A model generated the notes under the pieces. The model was not told the DNA's origin. It saw only the letters and a list, made by a program, of their open reading frames with translations, and searched no databases. A stretch of DNA of 64,000 bases. Origin: Anaeramoeba flamelloides. Its lineage: Eukaryota > Metamonada > Anaeramoebidae. The stretch covers positions 5,213,001 to 5,277,000 of the forward strand of contig JANTQA010000070.1 in assembly GCA_027625915.1 (NCBI GenBank), given 5' to 3'. How positions within the stretch are numbered: the first letter of the stretch is position 1; every line of letters starts with the position of its first letter. The position numbers and the translations under genes are program-made. This document shows, piece after piece, positions 11,484 to 21,900 of this stretch.

Positions 11484-14400
11484 GGTTTTAGGAATTTGAG
11501 ATAATTTGAAATTTCAATTTTTATTAATAGAAAATTTATTTTTTCCAAAAATTCGTTCATCTTTTAAATTTTTGCATTTATAAAACATGAATACAGTTAT
11601 TTTAAAAAATCATCAATATAAAAAAATTTTTAAAATATCAAAAGTGCTGATCATACTGTTCTATTTTCATATATTAAACAATTTTCAAACTAATTCTAAT
11701 TTTTTCACTTTTTTTTTTAAATGAATTAAACAACATCAAAAAAAAAAAAAATCAGATTAAAGGGGATAGTAACTCTTATTTATTTTTTTCCCAAAATGTA
11801 ATAGAGTAAATATTTTCACTAGGGTTTAGTTAAAAAAAATAACTGCTTTTTACCAACTTTAGAGAAATGAGTTATCATTTTTAAGAAAAGAAGTTAATTT
11901 TCCCAATTGTAGTTTCTGTGAAAAAGAACTGATCCTTTTTCTGTTTTATTTTTGGATCGGAAAATAAAAAAGAAAGATTTTCAAAACATTTTCATTTTTA
12001 GGAAATCCCACTTTTAGTAATTTCTGATTGTTTATATGTCCAAATAATATTTAAAATCTAATCTTATTTTAAAAAATACAAGAAAAATAAATCAAATATT
12101 AAACCCTTGAAGATTAAGAAAAAATTGATATTTATTTTTATTTCTAATAATTTATTAACATTCTTGAAATTTAAAAGATTAGGTAATATTCTTTTTTCAA
12201 ATATTCAGAATATAAATAATGAATTTTTATTATTTAAATAATTTATTTGATAATATTTATTATTATTATTTTTTTTTAATAGAATTATTAATTTGAAATG
12301 ATTTAATTTGTTTGAAATTATAAAAAAAAGTTGTGAATTAATGATAAAGCCCATTTGATACTTTAGAACGTTGGGCTATTATCAATCCACTGAAAGTATT
12401 AAGATTGGGTTACTTAATTATTGATTAAAAATAATAAAATTAAAAAAGTATTTCTTTAGGTTTATAAGTTGAATTTTCCAGATTTTGAAAAAGAATTTTT
12501 ATAAAATGTTGAATTTAATTGTTTAGTTCGTTTTTTCATATTTTTTTTGTCAAACAAAATGAAAAAGAATTGATTAGAAATCTGTAACTTGAATCAAAAA
12601 ATTATATTTTTTTCAAGTTTATAATATTTATGTTATTTTTTTTGAAATAAAGTATATTTTTTAGACTGAGATATTTAAAAACATTCTAGTTTTCTTTTTA
12701 AAGGATATTTTTTCATACTTTCTTCACAGTCAATAAGACTTTTTTTTTTAAAGAAAATAATTTTTTTTTGAAATAATTCAGAAATATTTTGAATTTTAAA
12801 CTTTTTGAAAATGGGAAAAATGATATCAAACTTTTAAAAAAAATCATTCATTTCGGAAAATAGCTTTAAAAGTAAGTAAGATTTTTGTAATCAGATTTTT
12901 ACTTCATTTGCCAATTTCAAGATTCAGTAAATTTTTTTTTGAATTTTCTATTAAATTTATAAGATTTTTTAAGTTTTTTTTCCCTTAAGTACAATTCATA
13001 TTGTATTCTCGCTGAGAGATGTAATACAATGCCACAAGATAAAAAAAAAAAAAACATTTAAGTGATTATGGATTGATAAATGTTTTTTAATAAAATCCCA
13101 AAAAAAAACAAAAATTGCAGTATTTTGATTTTTCTTTAATTCAAAAACTTTTATTAATTTTTTGAACATTTCAAGATAAATTTGAAATCAATTTTGTTTA
13201 CCTCTTGCTGAACTTTCCATACAGATAATTTTAAAGTGTATTTGTACTCTTGTATGTGTCTCTTTAACACAATTATACTTGAATACAAAGTCGAGGAGCT
13301 GTTCAGCAGGGTGTTTTTGTATTTTTGAAACTTTTTTTGGCAAATTCGCAAATTTGGTTTATTAAGGGACTAATCTCTATTAAATTTTTTTACCTATATT
13401 TAATAGAGATTGAGGAAATTTTTTACCAATTACTGAGATTTGAAAACCCCTGTTTATTTTCAATATTAAACATATTTCTAGATAAGCAATCCTTATTTAG
13501 AAATTGGTCATAAAAAAAAATAATAATAGAGACTAGTCCCTTTAAATAGTTTTGGCTTATTTAGAAATTTTTCAAAAAAATCATTAAATTTTAACTAGAT
13601 GTATTAACTTATCATTCTTGAATTTAAAGCCAACAATTCGCACCGTGGATAAAAAAGGAATTGCCACAGAGTATAAAATACGAATAATCCGTAAATGAAT
13701 AAAGTCGTTTTAAAAAAGTGTGATCAAAAAAAGAATTTTAATAAAGCCCTGAAAACAGAGGGTCTATTGAAGTTTTTCAACTGTTTTATGAATAATTGAT
13801 AAACTTTTTTGGTGACAATATTTTTATAATGAGTCTTGAATCTTTTGTGTTTTAAAAATATAAAAAAAAAAACAGAGACTGATCGTACCTTTAAAATTTT
13901 CTAAAGCTTTGTCAGATACTTTTGATTTGGCAACTGACTGAAGTAATGGCTTTTTTAATTCAATACTATACGAAAGAAGATCTTCACAAGAGATTTTTTT
14001 TTTACGTAAAGTGCCGCCTGATTTTTGAACTGAAAAGTATTTTTCAGCCCAATTTGATAATTTCAGTTTACTCACCTTTTGTGAAAGGTATTTTTTTGAA
14101 ACCTCTGGGAACCCAAAACATGGTGGGTAAGTTAATTTGACTTCTTCATCATCTTCACTACTACTCGTCTCGGGTTCTGATTCTGATTCTTTTTTTTTGT
14201 TTTTATTTTTGTTACCTCCTCTTCTTCTTGATTTTGTTTTTTCTTTTTCTTTTTTCTTTTTGTTTTCCTTTTTCTTTCCCTTTTTTTTTTCTTTTCCTTT
14301 TTTTTTCCCTTTTTCTTTTTTCTTTCCTTTCCCTTTTTTTTTCTCCTCCATTGGTGGCAAATCATCCATATCTGGAAGTGGCATCTCGTCGTCCAGTGGG

Positions 14401-15187
14401 GGTGGTAGTTCGTCACTGTCCATATCTGGCAGTGGCATCTCGTCGTCCAGTGGTGGTGGTAAATCATCGCTGTCCATGTCTGGCAGTGGCATCTCATCGT
14501 CCAGTGGGGGTGGCAGATCGTCGCTGTCCATATCTGGCAGTGGCATCTCGTCGTCCAGTGGGGGTGGTAAATCATCGCTGTCCATGTCTGGTAAAGGCAA
14601 ATCATCGTCTAGTGGGGGTGGTAAGTCATTCGTGTCCATGTCTGGTAAAGGAAGATCTTCACTTTTCTTTTTTTTACCCTTTTTCTTTTTCTTCTTCTTC
14701 TTCTTTGACTTTGTTTTTTTTTTTTTTTTTTCATCCCCCATTGGTGGTAAATCATCCATATCTGGAAGTGGCAACTCATCGTCTAGTGGTGGTAGTTCGT
14801 CGCTGTCCATATCTGGTAAAGGCAAATCGTCGTCGAGTGGGGGTGGTAGATCATTCATGTCAATAGCTAGTAAATCTAAATTTTCCAAGTTTATTTTTTA
14901 ATTATTCGAAATTGTGTGGTTTATGATAAAACAAAAGAAAGAAAAATAATAAAATAATTTTTGGGAAAAAAGAATCAGGTTTAGTACCCTTTAAAGAACA
15001 TCAAACTGTTTTATTTTTGCAAAAAAACTGAAAATAATAAATCTCGGAAAAACAAACCTTGAAGATCATTATCACTTTTAGGATCTATTGGTTTTTCCCA
15101 AACCCTTTCAAAAGTTTTTTCATAAACATAAAGCTTCATTCTAGATAAAAAACGGGTCCTTTTGTACAACCAGTTGTTCTTTTGAAT
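10142..15187 (-). CDS. WW-MyTH4-RhoGAP protein (Vilse/ARHGAP39-like), at least four exons
   Basis: A Rho-family GTPase-activating protein of at least 701 residues. The exons, in coding order, are 15187-15058, 14875-13889, 11446-11070 and 10753-10142, with junction phases 1, 1 and 0 all agreeing. Residues about 3-33 are a degenerate WW domain (first Trp in KNNW, then LYVYEKTFERVWEKP). Residues about 48-230 are Pro/Asp repeats with Lys-rich linkers. MyTH4 covers about 310-498 (ELKKPLLQS, then LRSEIYLQTCKQMNG). RhoGAP covers about 520-701, with the arginine finger Arg551 in GIFRIPG and the MVFAPNLFRPP helix. WW followed by MyTH4-RhoGAP is the animal Vilse/CrossGAP/ARHGAP39 layout, and the FGASLPEI linker also fits; orthology is inferred. 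The 5' end is open: the exon at 15187 begins after an AATATAG acceptor, so one or more upstream exons are missing. MyTH4 suggests microtubule or motor contact. Confidence 0.92.
10754..11069 (-). other. 316-bp intron with a GATAAT microsatellite
   Basis: Intron between the MyTH4 and RhoGAP exons, GTAAGT...TTTTAG on the minus strand, phase 0. It holds an imperfect (GATAAT)n/(GATAAC)n tract at 10758-10845 near its 3' end, in place of a usual polypyrimidine tract. Confidence 0.85.
11447..13888 (-). other. 2.4-kb intron inside the MyTH4 domain
   Basis: GTACGA...AACAG on the minus strand, phase 1; the split codon restores Asp at the start of DILEYIG. It carries a MITE at 13376-13540 and a 28-nt T run (plus strand) next to the acceptor. 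Nothing else was recognised. Confidence 0.85.
13376..13540. mobile_element. TTAA-flanked MITE, GGGACTAG family, copy 1
   Basis: A 165-bp element with inverted ends GGGACTAATCTCTATTA and TAATAGAGACTAGTCCC. It is flanked by TTAA on the left and TTTAA on the right. TTAA duplication is typical of piggyBac-type elements; two more copies (31999, 42720) also sit between TTAA sites. It has no coding capacity. Confidence 0.8.
14145..14875 (-). repeat. In-frame 51-bp tandem repeat coding Pro/Leu/Asp units
   Basis: The second RhoGAP exon contains about seven copies of a 17-residue unit close to DLPPPLDDEMPLPDMDS. They are grouped as two and five and separated by Lys-rich linkers of pure AAG/AAA codons. 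The units are nearly identical at DNA level and much richer in G+C than the surroundings, which suggests recent expansion. The acidic proline-rich blocks could be adaptor-binding linkers; this is inference. Confidence 0.9.
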
Positions 15188-16429
15188 CTATATTAATCAA
15201 ACAACAACAAAAAAGTAAAGAATTTTTTAAAGGATATTTTTTTTTTTTTTTTTAAAACAAATTGTTTAGACTGTTTGTGAAATCCATTTAAATCGAGTTT
15301 AACATTAACCAAACTTTGAATGACTCCAATTTGTTTTCTGTTTTCCTTCTAACTTTTGGTTGTCTCCTTTTAATTCTTGTTGGATACACATCTTTTAAAG
15401 AAGGCAAAAAAAATTTTGTATAAAATTTTTTGCAAGTTTTTTTTTCGAAAATTTTACCAAATTGTATTTCTGTAGGAATCCCATTATCTCAAAAGATTGA
15501 ACAAACCACATCACAAAAACAATCTACTTGAAAAAATTTTTTAAATCTTTAAAATAAAATGAAATTGAATAGAATTCTTTTGAATAATTTGAAAAAGTAC
15601 CACAATTGGTACAGTCAAAAATAATTGAAAAAAACGAAAAAAAGTTTGTAAGAATTATGGCCTGACAGTTCGGTAGTGTGTGTGGAGCAGAGTTTTGGAT
15701 TTGAATTGATTAATTCTCAAGCTAACTAATCGAGATTTTTTGGGAGAACAACCTTTGGTTTCGAGCTATTAAAGATTAACGTTTTATATAACAAAAAAAT
15801 GGTAACTTTATTAAGATGGCAAAGTAGGAAGGTATTAAAAAAACAAGAAAAATAAGGCAAAAAATTCGTTTTATCAAAAACCTGAACTAGCCATAAATAC
15901 AATTTAAATGAGAAGAAATTTTCAAAACAGACTTTGCTCTTAAAATTGGTTAAGAAACGAGCCAACCATTATGATCTGGAAGGTGATGCCAAGAAGGAGG
16001 TTTTTAACTTTTTCTTTTTACTCGAATTAAACCCAATTATCAAAATAATTGATCTCGTTAGAGATAAAAACCTCAAAGAAAAAAATATGATGACAATATC
16101 ATACAAACCAGAAATAGCATCATTTAGATAAGTTTTGAAAAAGAATACTGAAGATATTGAAACACTAAATTGTAATTTTGTGCTTTTTCACTTGAAAAGC
16201 ACAAACATTTACTTTTATAAAAATTTATAATTATTGCAAAGATCATTTGATTTTAACAAAATTTTCTAAATCTTGAGGAAAATTATCAAAAAATGTTTAT
16301 GAATATTTTGATATACGTAGGGTCTAATTAAAAAAGACAATTTGAATCGGAACCATTTTTGCATATAAGTTTATTCATATAATTCTTTTATTTAATTCAA
16401 TTAATTTTTTAAATTTATATTTATTTTAT
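15188..16429. other. Region 5' of the RhoGAP gene
   Basis: It should contain the missing first exon(s) of the WW-MyTH4-RhoGAP gene on the minus strand. One weak candidate is a 26-codon open segment at about 15390-15310 (starting MCIQQELKG), followed by a possible GTTTGG donor. Short frames at 15726-16131 on either strand match nothing I know. Confidence 0.35.
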
Positions 16430-16821
16430 TATTTTTTTGTTGATTAAAATTTATTAATATTTCCAAAAAGGGGAGAGATAAATTAGGAATATTTTTTTTT
16501 TGAATTTAAATTTTTTTATACTAAAATTGTCTTATTTTCAATTTAAAATACTGTTTTATATGTGTGAACTGATGTATTTATGTTTATTTTTGCCCTGTTA
16601 AATAATAATCTTATAATTTTGGAAAAAAAAAAGTTTTTATTTCAGCATTAAAAATATCGAAGAAATCTGTTAAAAAGATTAATATAAAATATTTTAATAA
16701 TCTCTTTTCAAATTATTGTAAAGAGAATTACTTTTAAATATTTTGTTTAGGATTGTTAGATATTTCTTTAAAGTTTTTTAATTATAGACTATTAATGTAA
16801 TTTTATTCAAATAAATACTTA
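16430..16821 (-). mobile_element. LINE fragment A (3' part), cut by a MITE
   Basis: On the minus strand this aligns along its length with 23180-23570 of the LINE at 22640: AGGGGAGAGATAAATT near 16468, AGAGAATTACTTTTAAATA near 16720, and TTAATTATAGACTATTAATG near 16778. It ends exactly where a mariner-type MITE begins (16822), so the MITE inserted into or next to the older LINE piece. It is full of stops; no enzyme motif survives. Confidence 0.7.
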
Positions 16822-17018
16822 CAGTCAGTTCCACTTTTAAGGCACAAACTTACACCGAAATTTAAGGGACAAAAAAATCTCAAATTAAGGTACAAAATTT
16901 GTAATTTTTTTTCTTTACAATTTATTTTACTAGAATCTGAATTCTGTTCCTTAATTTGAGATTTTTATTGTGCCTTAAATTTGGTTGAAAGTTTGTGCCT
17001 TAAAAGTGGAACTGACTG
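16822..17018. mobile_element. Mariner-type palindromic MITE, copy 1
   Basis: A 197-bp near-palindrome with ends CAGTCAGTTCCACTTTTAAG and CTTAAAAGTGGAACTGACTG, each flanked by TA. CAGT ends with TA duplication are typical of Tc1/mariner. Internal inverted units (CTCAAATTAAGG / CCTTAATTTGAG) continue the symmetry almost to the centre. Confidence 0.85.
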
Positions 17019-17103
17019 TAAAGAAACCCCCTTTCACAATAATTGGCCCATTAAAAATCAAATTTTGAAAATAAATATTTTTATAAATTGAATTCATCTA
17101 TCA

Positions 17104-17354
17104 CAGTCAGTTCCACTTTTAAGGCACAAACTTTCAACCAAATTTAAGGCACAATAAAAATCTCAAATTTATGTACAAAATTTGTAATTTTTTTTTTATG
17201 ATTTATTTTACTAGAATCAAAACTTTGTGCCTTAATTTGAGATTTTTTTTTTACAATTTATTTTACTAAATTCTGAATTTTGTACCTTAATTTGAGATTT
17301 TTTGTATGCCTTAAATTCCATTGCAAGTTTGTACCTTAAAAACCGAACTGACTG
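17104..17354. mobile_element. Mariner-type palindromic MITE, copy 2
   Basis: Same family as 16822-17018 and only 85 bp away. Ends are CAGTCAGTTCCACTTTT and AAAACCGAACTGACTG. It is about 55 bp longer because the unit around CTTAATTTGAGATTTTT is duplicated (17231-17305), so the right arm is partly doubled. Confidence 0.8.
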
Positions 17355-18921
17355 TAATAAAAAAATTACTATTTTAATATTCGTTTTTATATACTGGAAA
17401 TAATTGTTAATCATCTAAAAATAAAATAAAAAAAAGTAAAAAAAAAGTAAAAAAAAAATACAAAAAAAATTGGGAAATTTATTTTGAAATGTAATTTATT
17501 TAAAATTCTTGCAATCTTGAGAAATAAATGATTATTAACACACTTGGAAAATATAAATACAAACAATGATTGAATATTTTAATGCCCAATTGTGATTTTT
17601 TGGTTTTTATATACTCAACTTTGTTTACATATATAAATAGATTTTTTTTGGATTTTATGGACCACCTTTTAACCCCGAGTGACTACTGAGTTATTACGTT
17701 ATTTTAAATTTACTTCTCAAAAAGAATTTTCATTTGAAGAAATAATATATATATATATATATATAAACTCTCTTCTCTTAAGGATAAAAACATCACACGA
17801 ACAAAAAAAATCATTCAAACAAGATTTTTCCCAAATAAAGAAAAAATAAACTTCATATTAGATTCTATAAACATAAAGAAACTAAAAATTCATTGATTTT
17901 CGATATTTTTTTCAAAATAATATGTGATGAAAAGATTAAAATGTGTTTCAAAATAAAAAGCGTGTTTTTTTTCTGTTCTAAAAGACCTGAACATTAACCG
18001 ATCAAAGAAACCAACTATAAAGAAGAATTAAATATTAAAAGTGATTACTTAAAGTTCTATTATTTGAAGAGAAATTCTTAAAATCAAGAATCAAATTTGA
18101 TAAATTTTTCTCAAAAAATAGAGTAAATTTTTCAATCAAATTTTAATAAAAAAATGAAAAACAATTGAGAAAATTAGGCAAAATTTTTAACTTTTTTTAT
18201 TTCCTAATCAAAAATTTACTTTCAACATCAAGTGGTTTAGCCTCAAAATTGATTTTAACTTGGGTATACTACTGATGAGTTAATTGGATGTTACATTGGA
18301 ACAAGAAGAAAAAAAAACAGTATTATATTTTGAAACACAGTTTAAAGTCGTTGGGAAAAAAGTATTTTTATCATACAGATGTTACCCAAAATGAAATATA
18401 ATGTAAGTAGAATTAATCAGCTTTCTAAAAATAAAATCGAACAAAAAATTGTTTTATTGGATTTATGATAGTCAGAAAACAATTTTTTTTTCTGTTTTGA
18501 ATTGTCAGAAATTTGGAAACTATAATTTTTTTTTTAATATTTTACTTTTTTCAACGAACAAAAGCTCAACATCACAGAAACATTTTTGCTATTTGGCCAC
18601 CACACAAACATGGAACATTTCGTGTTCAGTGACACAACCCTTAACTAAAAAAGTAAATATTTGAAGAAATTAGTACAAAAATATAATAACAAACAATTAA
18701 TTTGAACAAGAAAAAGAAGAAATTGTTAATAATTTTATCTGGTGCATTATTTAAATACCAAACAAACTTTTTTGAGAAAAAATATTACAACAAAGACAAT
18801 AATGAGAACTTGTTTTACAAAAGTACATTTAAAAAATACTTAATGCCGAAAAGTGATCTTTTTGCAATCATTTTTTTCGGATTTGAGGATCTTTTTTTTT
18901 TTTTTTTTTCTTTTTTTCTCA
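17355..18921. other. 5' flank of the DENN gene
   Basis: A+T-rich, with a (TA)n run at 17746-17766. About 18555-18655 is less A+T-rich and open in several frames (around CTATTTGGCCACCACACAAA), followed by a possible AAAAA|GTAAAT donor. It could be a 5' untranslated exon of the DENN gene, but nothing proves it. Confidence 0.4.
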
Positions 18922-21900
18922 ATGACAATCAATCAATTCTACGATCATAGCATTTATGAATTTCTTTTAATTTTAGGAATAGACAGCCCACCAGAACTTG
19001 TGCCAATCAGCAAAAGATCAACACAACCAAAATATATTGATGACTATTTTTTCAAACCTTCCATCTTGACCTTCCAAAAATCAAATAACAAAACAAATCT
19101 TCCATCTTCTATCGAGGAATTTGTGGTACCAATTAAAGGCTTCCAATTGAAATTAAATCACGAAATAATCGACGACGAAAGTCCCTATGAATTTATTCTT
19201 ACGGACATAGAAGGGAACAATTTTTATGGTTTTTCAATTTTTTTTTATTTTGAATTACAAGACAAAGTTGAAGAACTAGAATTAATGGATTGCATAAAAC
19301 AGTTTCAGGACACTAGGAAAAAAGAAATGGGCAATGAAAAAATTGTTACAACTGAATTTGAATCACAAGTATTACCAACAAACACAAAAATCATGAAGCC
19401 TTTTGTAATAACCCTAATTTCAAGATGGCCTTTTCACAAATCTTTTTCACAATTAATGGAGAGCTTTTCTTTAATTAAATTTAAGGATTCTCTTGATTTT
19501 CAAAAGAATGGAATCAATAAATTAGTTCAAATTTTAAAACCTATTGAATACCCAAAAATTGATGGGAAAAAACACTCAATTGCAATTACATTACAAAACC
19601 ATCAAGGAGAAGAAGAAACAGAAAAAATACAAGAAAAAGAAATAATAAAAGAAAAAGAAATAATAAAAGAAAATGAAAATGAAGAAGAATTTAAAGAAGA
19701 AACACAAACAAACGAAAATGAAACAAACAACCTCCAGGAAGAACATCAAAAAAAAGAAGAACCAAACACTGAAAAAGAAAAAGAAAAAGAAAAAGAAAAA
19801 GAAAAAATTAAAAAAGTTGCAGAACCAAAACAAATTACAATTGAGTTTCCTCAATTGACCAGAACAAAAGAAAACCTTCCTTGGTGTGACATTGATTTTT
19901 CAATTCTTCTTTCGTTATTGGATCCCAACAATATTATTTATTGTTTAACAGCAATGTTGAATGAAAGAAGAATTGTTTTTATTTGTGATACAATTTCCAA
20001 AATTACTCCTGTAATCACAGCACTTTGTTGCTTGCTTTACCCCTTCGAGTGGCAATTTGCCTGTATACCTTTATTGCCACAAAATCATAAAAAAATGGTC
20101 CAAGCACCAACACCATATCTTATTGGCTGCATCTCGGGAACACTAAGAAAATCTGATATCGAGGAAGATGTTTGAAATTTTTCTGTTTTTTTATTTTTCT
20201 CTTCTTTTATCTTTTTTTTTTCTTTTTTCTTTTTTCCTTTTTCCTTTTTCCTTTTTCCTTACATTCACAAATTCAAAATTTTTTGTGTTCATAATACAAT
20301 TCCTTAGCAAATATAAAACCTTACAGATTAGTAATGATAAGAACGAACAAAATTAGAAATTCAAAAAGTTTTTTGAAAATGATCTTTGATGTGTTTTGAT
20401 AAAGATATTATTGATTTTTCTTTTTATTTTTCATCAATTTCCACCCATTTGGATATTTTTCGAGTGATTACTTTTCAAAAATTTAAGGTTTAAAGAAAGA
20501 ATATCAAACATAAGAACTCACTGAGATAAACTGAATGTAAATAAGCTTTGGTTGATTTTTGGGTTTCTTGAGAATTTTATTTGAAAATGAAAAAAAAATG
20601 AAATTTTCAAATTTTGAAAATCACAGAAATCATAGAAATTACAGAAACCACAAAAACCCCCTTTTTTCCAATAAAAGTATTTTTTTAGGAGTACCGCATT
20701 AGATCCTGCTGATAAAATAAAGAATATTTGATAAACCTAATTAATATAATATTCTTTTCTTTTTTTTCTTTTTCTTTATTAATGTTTTTTTTACAGCTAG
20801 TTCCACTTTTAAGGCACAAACTTTCAACGAAATTTAAGGCACAAAAAAAATCTCAAATTAAGGCACATTTTTCAGATTCTAGTAAAATAATTTGTGTAAA
20901 AAAAAAGAATCCAAATTTTGTGCCTTAATTTTAAATTTTTATTGTGCTTTAATTTTCGTTGAAATTTTGAGCCTTCAAAGTGAAACTGACTTTATCTTAT
21001 AGTTCTTTTTTTTGTTAAAGTTGACTAAAAAAAAATATCTTAGAAAATACCAATAAACATTACAAAAATTGAATCTACAGCCGTTCCAAGGGTTCCATTA
21101 ATTTTTTCCGATATCAAATGTTTAAAAATCTATGTCATCATCAAAATTTGACATCGAAAAAAATTCACGGTAGCTTTGGAAAGAAAACGTGCAATTTCCT
21201 TCAAAATTCAGATAATTATTAGCAAAAAATCTTCTTGTAAACTTTTTTTCAGTGAAAGTTCTGTAATAAAAAATCTGTTATGCTATTTTCAAAAATTGTG
21301 ACTCACTTTTTTTGAGTTTTTGACTATATTTTTTTTTTAATTTTTAAAATATCAGGTTTTTATATGTTTAGAATAATTTAAAAGTGAATTTTTAATCAGA
21401 TTTAATAATTTGTTGTTCTTAAATACTAAAGAATAATTTGTTTTTTTCTAATTTATTATTTTGTAAAAGTCTACAATTTTTGAAATTAAGTTTACTTTTC
21501 AAAAAATGCTTTTTAGATTGACCAATCGGAATTATGAACGGAAATTTCAACAAGAAAGACGTTCGTGATTAACATGCTACCTTCTCCTGTAAATTGTTGT
21601 TCGAATTTCAAAAGTAAAAAAAATAACAAAACTAAAAACAAAATGATTAATTGAATTCCTATTTATATCTAATCAATGAAAATAAATAATGCACTATAAA
21701 ATGGCCAGGGTAAAATCACAAGATTAAAACAATATTAATAATGTCTATTATCTCATAATTTTTATTATTATTATACCTTATTGGCCAAGTAATTCACTTC
21801 TAATTTTGTTTTTTTTTTGATCCTAAAATATTTGTTAAAAAACCCCTTTCCTCACATTAATAATAAATAACACCATTCTACTCAATAAATACATTCGCTA

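Noticed and set aside
14137-14901. Long plus-strand open frames of Ser/Gly/Phe-rich protein
   Set aside because: They are antisense to the Pro/Asp minisatellite and Lys runs of the minus-strand RhoGAP gene, whose domains are unambiguous.
15726-16131. Two overlapping 65-79 codon frames on opposite strands
   Set aside because: No motif, no splice support and ordinary composition; they are chance frames.
18853-18921. Upstream in-frame ATG that would lengthen the DENN protein
   Set aside because: It would add a poly-Phe stretch from a T run; the ATG at 18922 starts the uDENN motif directly.
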